Source: Pseudomonas helmanticensis
GTDB lineage: Bacteria; Pseudomonadota; Gammaproteobacteria; Pseudomonadales; Pseudomonadaceae
DNA length: 64,000 bases
Direction of reading: 5' to 3'
NCBI RefSeq assembly: GCF_900182985.1
Contig: NZ_FXUY01000002.1
Span: 1,165,001-1,229,000 of the forward strand
In this document: positions 18,950-27,908 of the stretch, piece by piece
Layout of the letters: every line of letters begins with the position of its first letter
Numbering within the stretch: position 1 is the first letter of the stretch
The notes under the pieces: generated by a model
Seen by the model: only the letters and a program-made list of their open reading frames with translations
What the model was told of the DNA's origin: nothing
The model's database searches: none
Translations under genes and position numbers: made by a program

Positions 18950-20275
18950 TCAGGTCGCTTCCTGGAAATCCATTTCCGGCGGCTGGCGACGGAAACCGCC
19001 GGTGAGTACCGCCAGATACACCACGCCGATGGCCAGCCAGCTTAGCCCCAGATAGACCGCCAGATGATCGAGGCTGACCATCAGCCACAAATCCGCGACC
19101 AGACCGATGAACGGAAAGATCAAAAACAGCACCAGCTCACGCGGGCCCTTTTTCTCGCCAGCGATCCAGTAATGGAAGATCACCGACAGGTTGACCAGGC
19201 TGAACGCGAGGAACGCGCCGAAATTGATGAATGAAGTAGAAGTCGTCACATCGAGTTTCAGCGCCAATAGCGCCACCACCGCGCAGAGCAGGATGCTGTT
19301 GACCGGCGTGCCGAAACGCGCGTGCAGGGTGCCGAAAAACGACTTCGGTAACACCCCGTCGCGGCCCATGGCGAACAACAGCCGTGAACCGCTGGCCTGG
19401 GCGGACAGACCGGAGGCGAATTGGCCGACGATCAGACCGACGAGGAAAATCGACACGAACAGATCACCGCCGATGTTGCGGGCAATCTCGTAAGCCGCCG
19501 AGTCGACACTGTCGAACTGGAACGACGGATGCGCGATCTGCACAAAATACGACACGCCGACGAAGATCAATCCGCCGATCAAGGTGATCAACATGATTGC
19601 CCGGGGAATGGTGCGGCGCGGATCGCGGGTTTCTTCCGTCAGCGTGCTGACCGCGTCAAAACCGAGGAATGAATAACAGGCAATCGCCGCGCCGCTCATG
19701 ATCAGTGGCATTTGCATGTCACCGTTGAAGAACGGCTTGATCGACCACAGCGGTGTGCTCGCATCGCCGCCGATGTAGTGCACGCAGAGCGCGACGAACG
19801 CGATCAGTACGAGGAACTGCACCAGCATCAACAGGGCGTTGATGCCGTTGGCCAGTTTCAGGCCGACGATGTTGATCGCGCTGGTGATGCCGATGAACGC
19901 CAGCACCCAGATCCATTGTGGAATCGAGGGGAACGCCGAAGCCAGGTAAGCAGCGCCGATCAGCCAGATCGCCATGGGCAGAAACAGGTAGTCGAGCAGC
20001 ACCGCCCAACCGGCGATGAAGCCGAGTTTCGGGCTGATCGCCTTGCGCACGTAGCTGTAAGCCGAGCCGGCGACCGGGAACGCGGCCGCCATGCGCCCGT
20101 AGCTCATGGCGGTAAAGAACATTGCCACCAGTGCCGCCAGGTAAGCGGCCGGCACCATGCCAGCGGTGGATTGCGCAAGAATGCCGAAGGTGCCGAGGAC
20201 AATGATCGGCGTCATGTAGGCGATGCCGAACAGCACCACCGACCCTAATGACAGGGTGCGTTGCAAACGAGCCAT
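18950..20275 (-). CDS. APC-superfamily permease, PuuP-like
   Basis: This 441-residue, twelve-helix amino acid/polyamine importer resembles the putrescine importer PuuP in sequence order. The similarities include GIAYMTPIIVLGTFGI in helix 1, FPVAGSAYSYVRKAISPKLGFIAGWAVLLDYLFLP, and SFLGFDAVSTLTEETRDPRRTIPRAI. It lies downstream of a nitrilase-family amidase on the same strand, with a repeat element in between, and that pairing suggests uptake and hydrolysis of a nitrogen compound. A polyamine or related amine is the best guess for substrate. Confidence 0.82.
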   Translation of the reverse strand: MARLQRTLSLGSVVLFGIAYMTPIIVLGTFGILAQSTAGMVPAAYLAALVAMFFTAMSYGRMAAAFPVAGSAYSYVRKAISPKLGFIAGWAVLLDYLFLPMAIWLIGAAYLASAFPSIPQWIWVLAFIGITSAINIVGLKLANGINALLMLVQFLVLIAFVALCVHYIGGDASTPLWSIKPFFNGDMQMPLIMSGAAIACYSFLGFDAVSTLTEETRDPRRTIPRAIMLITLIGGLIFVGVSYFVQIAHPSFQFDSVDSAAYEIARNIGGDLFVSIFLVGLIVGQFASGLSAQASGSRLLFAMGRDGVLPKSFFGTLHARFGTPVNSILLCAVVALLALKLDVTTSTSFINFGAFLAFSLVNLSVIFHYWIAGEKKGPRELVLFLIFPFIGLVADLWLMVSLDHLAVYLGLSWLAIGVVYLAVLTGGFRRQPPEMDFQEAT

Positions 20276-20392
20276 GAGCGACTTACTCCGAATTTTATTG
20301 GATTTATGGCAGAGCCGAGTTCGGCGAATGTTTCGGGTTTGTTTTGTTGTTCTGGTGTTGCTTGAGTTTTTTGTTCGACTTGAAATCTTCTC

Positions 20393-20601
20393 CCCCTCAC
20401 CCCAGCCCTCCCGAAACGTCGGACCGCCCCCAAGGGGTAGAGGGGGAAAGGGAGCAGATCTCCATGGGTTTTCAAATCCTGGGTTCGGCCTTGAATTTGC
20501 GCTTTCAAATCCTCAGTTCGACTCGGTATTTCAGGTCGGCGTACCTCGAACAATCAACTCGGTCAGTCCCCTCTCCCCCTGGGAGAGGGTTAGGGTGAGG
20601 G
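20393..20601. repeat. Long inverted repeat element, CCCTCACCCCAGCCCTC family, copy 2, with internal insert
   Basis: Same family as at 7.23 kb. The left arm is interrupted by CCGAAACGTCGGACCGCCC (about 20409-20427), which is also present, inverted, in the copy at 58.9 kb. The right arm GGGAGAGGGTTAGGGTGAGGG is intact. With short flanks it accounts for the 330-base gap between the permease and amidase genes; the first 110 bases (20276-20392) hold nothing recognisable. Confidence 0.85.
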
Positions 20602-20607
20602 CGGCAG

Positions 20608-21429
20608 TTAACGGTGTGGAATCAACAATTCGCGAACACCATCGCCGCGCTCCACCACCTGCCCCGGCAACTTCAATCGCTGGTCATCGAGATAACGGTA
20701 ATCCTTGCGCGCAATGGCCAGCTGAGTGAAATCCAGCTCGACGCTGAACTGTCCTTGCTCACGTCCGGCTTCAAACAGCAGCGAACCGAGCGGATCCACC
20801 AGCGCACTGCCACCGGCAAACATCAAGCCGTCATCGCCTGCTTCCACGCGGTTGACCATCAGCGCAAACGCCTGGTTTTCCTGGGCGCGGGCCATGATCG
20901 CGGTGCGGTGCGTCGGGCCGTACGGGTCCATGTTGCCGTTGGTCACGATCAGCAACTCGACACCCAGTTGCGCCAGGGCACGCGCGGTTTCCGGGAACTC
21001 GATGTCGTAGCAGATCAACAGGCCGACGCGCACCCCGTTCCACTCGCAGGTGGCGTAACGGTCGCCGGCCTCGAACACACCGCGATCCGACGCCCACAGA
21101 TGCGTCTTGCGGTATTTCAGGGCGATGCCTTCAGGCGTGATCAATAACGTGGTGTTGAAGAAGCGCCCGTTGTCGTTCTCGGCCATGCCGATCACCACCG
21201 CAATGTTGCGCTCGCGAGCGGCCGCCAGCACCGCACTGACGGTCGGCCCATCGACTGGCTCGGCGGTTTGCGCGACAGTCTCGGCGCTCGGGAAGCCCAT
21301 CAGGTGGGTTTCCGGGAACACCAGCAATTGTGTGTCGGCAGCACACGCGGCAATCGCCGTCAGCGCGCGTTCGAGGTTGTATGCCGTGCCATTGTCACGG
21401 CCCGCCAGTTGGGCGAGTTCGACTTTCAT
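20608..21429 (-). CDS. Carbon-nitrogen hydrolase (nitrilase superfamily amidase)
   Basis: This 273-residue nitrilase-fold amidase has the catalytic triad in place: Glu in LLVFPETHLMGF (about residue 40), Lys in LKYRKTHLW (about 110), and Cys in VGLLICYDIEFPETAR (about 143). The superfamily cleaves C-N bonds of amides, carbamoyl amines or nitriles; motif context favours an amidase over a true nitrilase. It is followed on the same strand by a PuuP-like permease and faces a LuxR regulator transcribed divergently 125 bases away, which is a plausible regulator. Confidence 0.87.
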   Translation of the reverse strand: MKVELAQLAGRDNGTAYNLERALTAIAACAADTQLLVFPETHLMGFPSAETVAQTAEPVDGPTVSAVLAAARERNIAVVIGMAENDNGRFFNTTLLITPEGIALKYRKTHLWASDRGVFEAGDRYATCEWNGVRVGLLICYDIEFPETARALAQLGVELLIVTNGNMDPYGPTHRTAIMARAQENQAFALMVNRVEAGDDGLMFAGGSALVDPLGSLLFEAGREQGQFSVELDFTQLAIARKDYRYLDDQRLKLPGQVVERGDGVRELLIPHR

Positions 21430-21554
21430 GGGAGTTCCTTGTTATGAGCGTCGGGCGCTGAAAGATTGCCCGGTGGCTGTCTGTGGGCCAGTATGCGCAG
21501 CAAGCAGCCGGCCAGGGAATCACGCGGCCGGGGTAACCCGATAGGGGTAGTTGC

Positions 21555-22355
21555 ATGACACTCTCGTTTGACGACATCACTTGGCACCGCGCCGTCGGGC
21601 AACTGATCGACGCGCTCGACAAGCCAAATTTCTGGGCGCAACTGGTGCGCCTGCTGGATCAGTACGTGCCGTTCGATAGCTGGGTAGCGTTGCTGTTCAG
21701 TGCCGATCAGCACCCGCAAGTCTTTGCCGAATGCCCCGGTGAAGATGGCAGTCCTGACCAGTTGTTTCAGGATTATCTGCGTGGTTTGTATCTGCTCGAC
21801 CCGTTTTACATTGCCTGCCGCGAGCAATCGCGCACCGGTTTGTATCGCCTGTCGGAGGTTGCCCCGGAGCATTTCGAGCTGACCGAGTATTACCAGCGAT
21901 ACTTTCGTCTGAATGTGGTGGCCGACGAAATCCAGTTCAATTGCCAGCTCGAAGGTGAGCGCACGTTGTGCCTGTCACTGGGCAGCGAAAAGCGTTTCAG
22001 CGCTGAGCAGATTGCCCTGCTGTCGTTGATTCAGCCGTGGGTGCTCGGCCTGTTACGCCAGCGGCTACCCTATGAAATCAACGAAACCGTAGCGCTCGCC
22101 GCCACACCTGCGCAGCCAGACTGGCGCGTGCAACTGGAAGCGTCGGTGCAGCAACTCAAGGGCGCGCAACTGACCGCCCGGGAACTGGACGTCGGGCGTT
22201 TGATGCTCAGCGGTTGCTCCAGTAAAGAGATCGCCCGTAAGCTGGAAATCTCCGTAGAAACCGTGAAAGTCCATAAGAAACACATGTACAGCAAGCTGGG
22301 GATCAAATCCCAGTCCGAGCTGTTTTCGATTTTTCTTCAGGCACAAAACGCCTGA
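21555..22355 (+). CDS. LuxR family transcriptional regulator
   Basis: This 266-residue regulator ends in a clear GerE/LuxR helix-turn-helix at about residues 200-258 (LTARELDVGRLMLSGCSSKEIARKLEISVETVKVHK, in part). The N-terminal 190 residues lack a receiver domain and the usual acyl-homoserine-lactone pocket residues, so the signal is unknown. It is divergent from the amidase/permease genes, separated by 125 bases, and probably controls them. Confidence 0.85.
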   Translation: MTLSFDDITWHRAVGQLIDALDKPNFWAQLVRLLDQYVPFDSWVALLFSADQHPQVFAECPGEDGSPDQLFQDYLRGLYLLDPFYIACREQSRTGLYRLSEVAPEHFELTEYYQRYFRLNVVADEIQFNCQLEGERTLCLSLGSEKRFSAEQIALLSLIQPWVLGLLRQRLPYEINETVALAATPAQPDWRVQLEASVQQLKGAQLTARELDVGRLMLSGCSSKEIARKLEISVETVKVHKKHMYSKLGIKSQSELFSIFLQAQNA

Positions 22356-22383
22356 CACGCTTTCCTGTGTCGATGAATCTCCC

Positions 22384-22515
22384 TGTGGCGAGGGGATTTA
22401 TCCCCGTCCGGCTGCGCAGCAGTCGTAAAACCTGTGCATGCGGTCTTTCAGTTGAATCGCCGTGATGGTTTTGGGGCTGCTTCGCAACCCAACGGGGATA
22501 AATACCCTCGCCACA
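22384..22515. repeat. REPIN of the RAYT-linked family (GTGGCGAGGGGATTTATCCCC)
   Basis: TGTGGCGAGGGGATTTATCC at one end and its complement (GGGGATAAATACCCTCGCCACA, read in part) at the other enclose secondary arms GGCTGCGCAGCAGTCG and TTGGGGCTGCTTCGCAACC. It has the same structure as the two copies flanking the RAYT gene at 29.7-30.6 kb. Confidence 0.9.
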
Positions 22516-22567
22516 AAGGCCCATCCAATAGGTTTGCAATCCATTGAGTCCGAACCAAGGAAACCGT

Positions 22568-24187
22568 ATGAGCCTGTCACTCCTGAGCCGCTACGCCTTC
22601 TTTGCCGTCTGCGTGATTTTCACCCTCGCCAGCCTGCCTTTCCTCGAACATGACTGGCTCTGGCCGATCACCGCCGTTACCGGTGTGCTGAGCCTGCTCG
22701 GCGTATTCGACCTGATGCAGAGCCCGCACGCAGTGCGACGCAACTACCCGATCCTCGGCAACATCCGCTACCTGGTCGAAGGCATCCGCCCGGAAATTCG
22801 CCAGTACCTGCTCGAATCCGACAGCGACGCCCTGCCCTTCTCCCGCGCCCAGCGCTCGCTGGTCTATTCGCGCGCGAAAAACGAAAGCGCCGACAAACCG
22901 TTTGGCACGCTGATCGATGTCTACCAGGCCGGTTTCGAATTCATCGGTCACTCGATGCGCCCGGCGCCGCTGAGCGATCCGAACAGTTTCCGCGTCACCG
23001 TCGGCGGCCCGCAATGCACACAGCCGTACTCGGCATCGCTGTTCAATATCTCGGCGATGAGCTTCGGCTCGCTCAGCGCCAACGCCATTCGCGCACTCAA
23101 TCAGGGGGCGAAACTCGGCAACTTCGCCCACGACACTGGCGAAGGCAGCATCAGCCCGTATCATCGCGAACACGGTGGCGACCTGACCTGGGAACTGGGC
23201 AGCGGTTACTTCGGTTGCCGTAGCAGCGACGGCCGTTTCGACCCGGAACGCTTCGCCACCCAGGCGCAGGATCCACAAGTGCGGATGATCGAAATCAAGA
23301 TGAGCCAAGGCGCCAAACCCGGCCACGGCGGCATCCTGCCCAAGCACAAAGTCACCAAAGAAATCGCTGAAACACGCGGCATCATGATGGGCGAAGACTG
23401 CGTGTCGCCCTCACGTCACAGCGCGTTTTCCACGCCGATCGAGATGATGCATTTCATCCAGCAACTGCGCGAACTGTCCGGCGGCAAACCGGTGGGTTTC
23501 AAGTTCTGCCTCGGCCATCCGTGGGAGTTCATGGGCATCGCCAAAGCCATGCTGGAAACCGGCATCCTTCCGGACTTCATTGTCGTCGACGGCAAGGAAG
23601 GCGGCACCGGCGCCGCTCCGGTGGAGTTCACCGACCACATCGGTGTACCGATGCGCGAAGGCCTGCTGTTCGTGCATAACACTCTGGTCGGCCTGAACCT
23701 GCGCGACAAGATCAAACTCGGCGCCAGCGGCAAGATCGTCAGCGCCTTCGACATCGCCAGCGTGCTGGCCATCGGCGCCGACTGGGCCAACTCCGCGCGC
23801 GGTTTCATGTTCGCCATCGGCTGCATTCAGTCGCAGTCTTGCCACACCAACAAATGCCCGACCGGCGTCGCCACCCAGGACGCCTTGCGCCAACGTGCCC
23901 TGGTCGTGCCGGACAAGGCGCAACGCGTCTTCAACTTCCATCGCAGCACCCTCAAGGCGCTGGCGGAAATGCTCGCCGCCGCAGGCCTTGAACATCCATC
24001 GCAACTGTCGGCCAAGCACCTGGTGCGACGCATGTCGGCGACCGAGATCAAACTGTTCTCGCAGCTGCATGTGTTCCTCAAACCCGGTGAGTTGCTCACT
24101 GGCGAGGTGAATGGCGAGTTCTATTCGCGGATGTGGCAGATGGCGCGGGCGGACAGTTTTGAGCCGAATGATCTGGTGACGGCATAG
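22568..24187 (+). CDS. FMN-binding glutamate synthase-like protein, membrane anchored
   Basis: This 539-residue protein consists of the FMN/iron-sulfur synthase domain of glutamate synthase without the amidotransferase part. Two N-terminal helices (YAFFAVCVIFTLASLPFL; WPITAVTGVLSLLGVF) suggest a membrane anchor. The synthase core follows: SAMSFGSLSANAIRALNQGA, GHGGILPKHKVTKEIA, VDGKEGGTGAAPVEF, and the cysteine cluster CIQSQSCHTNKCPTGVA for the iron-sulfur centre. The ATG at 22568 follows AAGGAAACC; an ATG at 22544 does not fit. Family members of this size are widespread but their reaction is not settled. Its 3' end overlaps the convergent glycosyltransferase by 92 bases. Confidence 0.85.
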   Translation: MSLSLLSRYAFFAVCVIFTLASLPFLEHDWLWPITAVTGVLSLLGVFDLMQSPHAVRRNYPILGNIRYLVEGIRPEIRQYLLESDSDALPFSRAQRSLVYSRAKNESADKPFGTLIDVYQAGFEFIGHSMRPAPLSDPNSFRVTVGGPQCTQPYSASLFNISAMSFGSLSANAIRALNQGAKLGNFAHDTGEGSISPYHREHGGDLTWELGSGYFGCRSSDGRFDPERFATQAQDPQVRMIEIKMSQGAKPGHGGILPKHKVTKEIAETRGIMMGEDCVSPSRHSAFSTPIEMMHFIQQLRELSGGKPVGFKFCLGHPWEFMGIAKAMLETGILPDFIVVDGKEGGTGAAPVEFTDHIGVPMREGLLFVHNTLVGLNLRDKIKLGASGKIVSAFDIASVLAIGADWANSARGFMFAIGCIQSQSCHTNKCPTGVATQDALRQRALVVPDKAQRVFNFHRSTLKALAEMLAAAGLEHPSQLSAKHLVRRMSATEIKLFSQLHVFLKPGELLTGEVNGEFYSRMWQMARADSFEPNDLVTA

Positions 24188-25760
24188 AAGCAACTGACGT
24201 GCTGGCCTCCCCTGGGGCCAGCACTGCGTCTGAACTGAACAGATACGCGAAAACATTCCCGCCGTTGAATACAAACGAAGGAGCACGGTCCTTTGCAAAT
24301 AGCGGTCGGGCTTGCGACAAAGACTTATCGGTTACCCACCACACCCTCTGGCTACGACAATCCAGCGCCGTCACGCCGTCGATGTAGGCGCTCTTGGCAG
24401 GATCATTGATCAGGCTCAAGGCTCCCCGACTTGTAAGTCTCAAGAACTCATCCATCGATGAGCGGATCTCGTATTTTGGCTCAATGCCTGTGGTGTTGTA
24501 ATAAGCGAAAGGCAAGAACCAGAACACACTGGCGATAATGATCTCGTCCCCCGGACGGGCTTTCTGATTCAACTGCGCCACCAATGAAGCCAGTCCAGTG
24601 TTTTGGCGCGCGCCCGTTCCATTCAATCCATCGGTTTGCCGATAGACCATTGTCAGCCCATGCAACTGCGCAGCTACGACAAGCATCAGCGCTATCATCG
24701 CCAGGAACGCCCGCCGTGTCCCCCCGGTATCCAACGCTGCGGCAATCATCATCGCCAGCGCGGGTGCCGAAAAAACCAGGTACCGAGGCACAAACAATGG
24801 AAGAACCAGGCTGATCAGATAAAGAGCGATCACCGGGACAAAAAAATAGCTGACCAGCAACACACTGAATCGACGCTCGCCGCTCGGTTTCCTAATGATT
24901 GTTGCCGCACACAGCAGCATCAGCGCAAACGGCATCACCTGCCAAAGGGAGCGACGCGAATCTCCCAGAACGATGAATTGCCATACCAGCGCCAAGCCAT
25001 CTTGCAGCGTGACAGGCTGGATCCATTGCAAATTATTGGTGATGGAAAGCTGTTCGATGAGCGGCGGGATCCAGGGCAGATACCAGAACACGATGACAAG
25101 GTTGGCGACTGTCCAATGCCCCCACGGGATCGCAACGGCAGTGTTGGAGGACCGGCTCTGCCACCAGAACAACCAGTGCACCAGCACGCACAGTCCTGCG
25201 AAGTAATGGGTATAAAACGCAGCAACCATCAGCAACACGTAAATAAGCGAAAAGCGTTTTTGCTCCGGGGCTCTGACCCAGCACACCAACACCACGGTCG
25301 CCGCCATCAGCCAGAACCCGACCAAGGTATACATCCTGGCTTCCTGGCTATAACGCACCGAGATTGGCAAAAAAGCCAACAGCACAGCAGCGATCCACGT
25401 CGCTCTGCGTGTGGAGATCAGGCTCATCAACTTGATACTCAGCAGCAACGTGCCGACATCGGCCAGTGCACTCAAGGCTCTAACCGCAAACGGCGAATCG
25501 CCCCACAACAATATCCAGTAATGCAGTAGCACGTAGTAGAGCGGCGGATGTACATCCAACGCCGTCAACGCCCAGATTCGCGCGGGTGCTTCGCGTGCGA
25601 GCAACAGGCTGTAGGCTTCGTCGTACCAGATTGCCGGCACTGCAATGGCGTAGAACCGCACGAATAGCGCAATGAGCAAAACAGCTGCGAGAGCGAGTCG
25701 ATCAACCTGCTCTGGCGCCAGCGATCGATTTAAAGTCGCAGCCGTCGTCCAGGGCTTCAT
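24096..25760 (-). CDS. GT-C type membrane glycosyltransferase (ArnT/PMT-like)
   Basis: This 554-residue polytopic protein has about eleven membrane helices and the PMT_2/ArnT family signature in its first periplasmic loop: an acidic motif YDEAYSLLLAR followed by LDVHPPLYYVLLHYW at about residues 45-80. Such enzymes transfer a sugar from a polyprenyl-phosphate donor to a periplasmic acceptor such as lipid A or O-antigen. Its ATG overlaps the stop of the GtrA gene (25757-25760), so the flippase-like GtrA and this enzyme are coupled. The C-terminal 30 residues overlap the convergent synthase gene. Sugar and acceptor are unknown. Confidence 0.8.
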   Translation of the reverse strand: MKPWTTAATLNRSLAPEQVDRLALAAVLLIALFVRFYAIAVPAIWYDEAYSLLLAREAPARIWALTALDVHPPLYYVLLHYWILLWGDSPFAVRALSALADVGTLLLSIKLMSLISTRRATWIAAVLLAFLPISVRYSQEARMYTLVGFWLMAATVVLVCWVRAPEQKRFSLIYVLLMVAAFYTHYFAGLCVLVHWLFWWQSRSSNTAVAIPWGHWTVANLVIVFWYLPWIPPLIEQLSITNNLQWIQPVTLQDGLALVWQFIVLGDSRRSLWQVMPFALMLLCAATIIRKPSGERRFSVLLVSYFFVPVIALYLISLVLPLFVPRYLVFSAPALAMMIAAALDTGGTRRAFLAMIALMLVVAAQLHGLTMVYRQTDGLNGTGARQNTGLASLVAQLNQKARPGDEIIIASVFWFLPFAYYNTTGIEPKYEIRSSMDEFLRLTSRGALSLINDPAKSAYIDGVTALDCRSQRVWWVTDKSLSQARPLFAKDRAPSFVFNGGNVFAYLFSSDAVLAPGEASTSVASMPSPDHSAQNCPPAPSATSANRTRHSPRQ

Positions 25761-26119
25761 CCTTTTTGCCCGCGAAACAGTACAAACCTGAAGAAGCCGT
25801 ATCCCAGCAGCAGATTGATCAGCGTGAACACTGCCACGGTCATCAACCCCGGCAAGTCCCAGGCATCGGCGATCGCGCCAATGCTGAAGCTCAACCCGCC
25901 CATCAACAGGATGAACAGCAGATAGCCGAACACCGATGTCCGGCTTTCGAAGGTGTAGAGCATGTTCACGTAGAAAGAGAAGGCTGCCGCCACGCAAAAC
26001 GCCGCAAAATTGCTCGCCGCCTGCGTCAGCCCGACGGCAGTGCACAGGACAAAAAACAGCTGCCAATGGATCAGTCCATCGGCAATTCCGATCACCGTCA
26101 ACGCAGAGAATCCTTTCAT
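25757..26119 (-). CDS. GtrA family membrane protein
   Basis: This 120-residue, four-helix protein of the GtrA/DPMS-like family is thought to help flip a polyprenyl-phosphate-linked sugar across the inner membrane. Helices include GFSALTVIGIADGLIHWQLFF and AVFTLINLLLGYGFFRFVLF, and NMLYTFESR is the family's conserved loop. The ATG at 26119 has an AAGGAA ribosome site; an ATG at 26158 lacks one. It is sandwiched between two membrane glycosyltransferase genes in one minus-strand cluster. No GtrB (the sugar-phosphate transferase) is present in the window. Confidence 0.82.
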   Translation of the reverse strand: MKGFSALTVIGIADGLIHWQLFFVLCTAVGLTQAASNFAAFCVAAAFSFYVNMLYTFESRTSVFGYLLFILLMGGLSFSIGAIADAWDLPGLMTVAVFTLINLLLGYGFFRFVLFRGQKG

Positions 26120-26236
26120 CGCGGTTCCTTGCCATCGCCGTATTTGACGAAGGGTCACGCTAGGGCATGACGCAAGGTCGGTCTACTGTCATAAATTACA
26201 GGTGCGCGGCTGAAAACGATGAGCGGTCGTCGTCCT

Positions 26237-27721
26237 TCACCACTGCAACAACCTGCCATGCGGCGGTTCTTTCATGACGATGAAGGCGTAATCGCCGATC
26301 AGATAAATGCGGTAGTACAGGCTCTCTACTCGCGCTGGATACCCCAAGTAACCGACATGGGTGGCGTTGCGTCGCTCGCGTTCGGCGACCACGTTGGTGA
26401 TGCCGACAGAGGGCAGGTTTTCCGCGAGCATGTAGTAGTCGACGTTCAGCAGGTAACGCAAAACCGGCAATTGCCTGAACGAGCCCTCGGCACTCGCCAG
26501 CCAGCGATCGGAGTAATTGATCGACAGGTAAATACGCTTGGCCTCACGCAACTCACGATCACCGCCGATATCGTGCCCCAGGCTGTACAGGGCTGCCGTC
26601 GCGAAGGTTTTCTGCAGCGTCAACACTCGGCCGTAGGCGAAGGAAAGCGTTAGCGTTGCCAGCAGCGGGATGATCAGCAGCAAAGGCAATCGGCGGTGAT
26701 GTTGCGCCAATGCAAAATTGGCCAGGTAGAACAGCACAACCAGCAGTACGCCGAAGCCCATCAGCGTCCGCGCGCCTTCGTTGAAATCGCGGAACAGCAG
26801 CGTGATGCCGGGTACCAACAGTGCGATCAACGCCAGACACACTGAAGCTGAAAGCACATGTCGCCATGCTTGTGCTTGCCGTGCCACGCCGACCAGACCG
26901 ACCAGTGCGCACAGCATCAGCGCCGCGAATATCCAGCTGTAGCCTCCGTGAAACAACAGCGCGAGTTTTTCCAGTATTCGCCCCAGGTTGATCGCGATCT
27001 GCAGCAGAGGATGCGCGCTCCAATCGAGCAAATCGGCTTGCCGTTGATGGGTCATGAACGGGTATGCGGTGATGCCATAGATCATAACGCCGAGGGTCAG
27101 TTGCGCCACTTTTCCAGCGAGCATTCGCCAGACGTCAGCACAGGGAGTTCGTTGTTGCACAGCCCTGAGCAACTCCACACAACACAAACCGAGAAATACA
27201 TTAAGGCTGATCTGATACAGCCCGACGGCCAGTGCAATCAACGCTGCCGGCACCAGCCAGCGCTGCACCCGAGAGGCACCGACAAAGGTGATGGCGTAGA
27301 TCATCGCCACCAGACTCAGGGCCATGTTCGGGCCGTCGTACTGATAGGAGAGGTTCTGCAGCAGAAAAGGGTTGTACCAGAGCGGCAACGGCAGCAGACA
27401 AGCGGCCAGGGTCGGTTCACGGAAGTAGTGAAACGTCAGGCGTGTCAGCGCCAGGCTGGTGGCCACGGTGGCGAGCAATAACGGCAGGGGAAAGATGTTG
27501 GGCGCGGCGCCGGTGAATGTCAGCAGTTGATACAACCAGTCGGCGAACAGACGACCCTGTCCGGCCCAGGCATTACCCGCCGCGAGGGCGCGCCAGTTGT
27601 CGTCGATATAGGCGAAGTCGGCAAGGATCAGCGGCAGGACGTAAAGCGCGGTCGCGAGCAGAAAGAACAGCAGCACCTGACGCCGGCCGAGTTCGCGCAC
27701 GACAAAATCGCTGATCCTCAT
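26237..27721 (-). CDS. GtrC-like O-antigen glucosyltransferase domain protein
   Basis: This 494-residue protein with about eleven helices resembles the glucosyltransferase (Glucos_trans_II) family used in phage- and plasmid-borne O-antigen glucosylation. Its first loop has the acidic motif ADFAYIDDNWRA. A second loop carries NLSYQYDGPNMALS, and the C-terminal periplasmic part is short. The ATG at 27721 follows AGAGG; the in-frame GTG at 27739 is less likely. It precedes the GtrA and GT-C genes, forming a three-gene surface-glycan decoration cluster. Confidence 0.8.
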   Translation of the reverse strand: MRISDFVVRELGRRQVLLFFLLATALYVLPLILADFAYIDDNWRALAAGNAWAGQGRLFADWLYQLLTFTGAAPNIFPLPLLLATVATSLALTRLTFHYFREPTLAACLLPLPLWYNPFLLQNLSYQYDGPNMALSLVAMIYAITFVGASRVQRWLVPAALIALAVGLYQISLNVFLGLCCVELLRAVQQRTPCADVWRMLAGKVAQLTLGVMIYGITAYPFMTHQRQADLLDWSAHPLLQIAINLGRILEKLALLFHGGYSWIFAALMLCALVGLVGVARQAQAWRHVLSASVCLALIALLVPGITLLFRDFNEGARTLMGFGVLLVVLFYLANFALAQHHRRLPLLLIIPLLATLTLSFAYGRVLTLQKTFATAALYSLGHDIGGDRELREAKRIYLSINYSDRWLASAEGSFRQLPVLRYLLNVDYYMLAENLPSVGITNVVAERERRNATHVGYLGYPARVESLYYRIYLIGDYAFIVMKEPPHGRLLQW

Positions 27722-27811
27722 CGGTGCGCCTCTGTTCACTGCTGCGCGAAGTGATACCGATTTGAACCTGAGAAATTGTTTTGTATCGGTCTTTCAGACC
27801 GGTGGTAAATG

Positions 27812-27891
27812 TCAAAAGATCGCAGCCTGCGGCAGCTCCTGCATTGGGATGCGATTCCCTGTAGGAGCTGCCGCTGGTTGCGATCTTTTGC
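27812..27891. repeat. REP inverted pair, opposite polarity
   Basis: TCAAAAGATCGCAGCCTGCG and GTAGGAGCTGCCGCTGGTTG here face outward rather than inward. The AAAAGATC ends are outermost and the GTAGGAG ends central. It lies between convergent ends of the permease and the gene upstream of gtrC. Confidence 0.88.
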
Positions 27892-27908
27892 TTTTCAGGC
27901 GTTATGGA

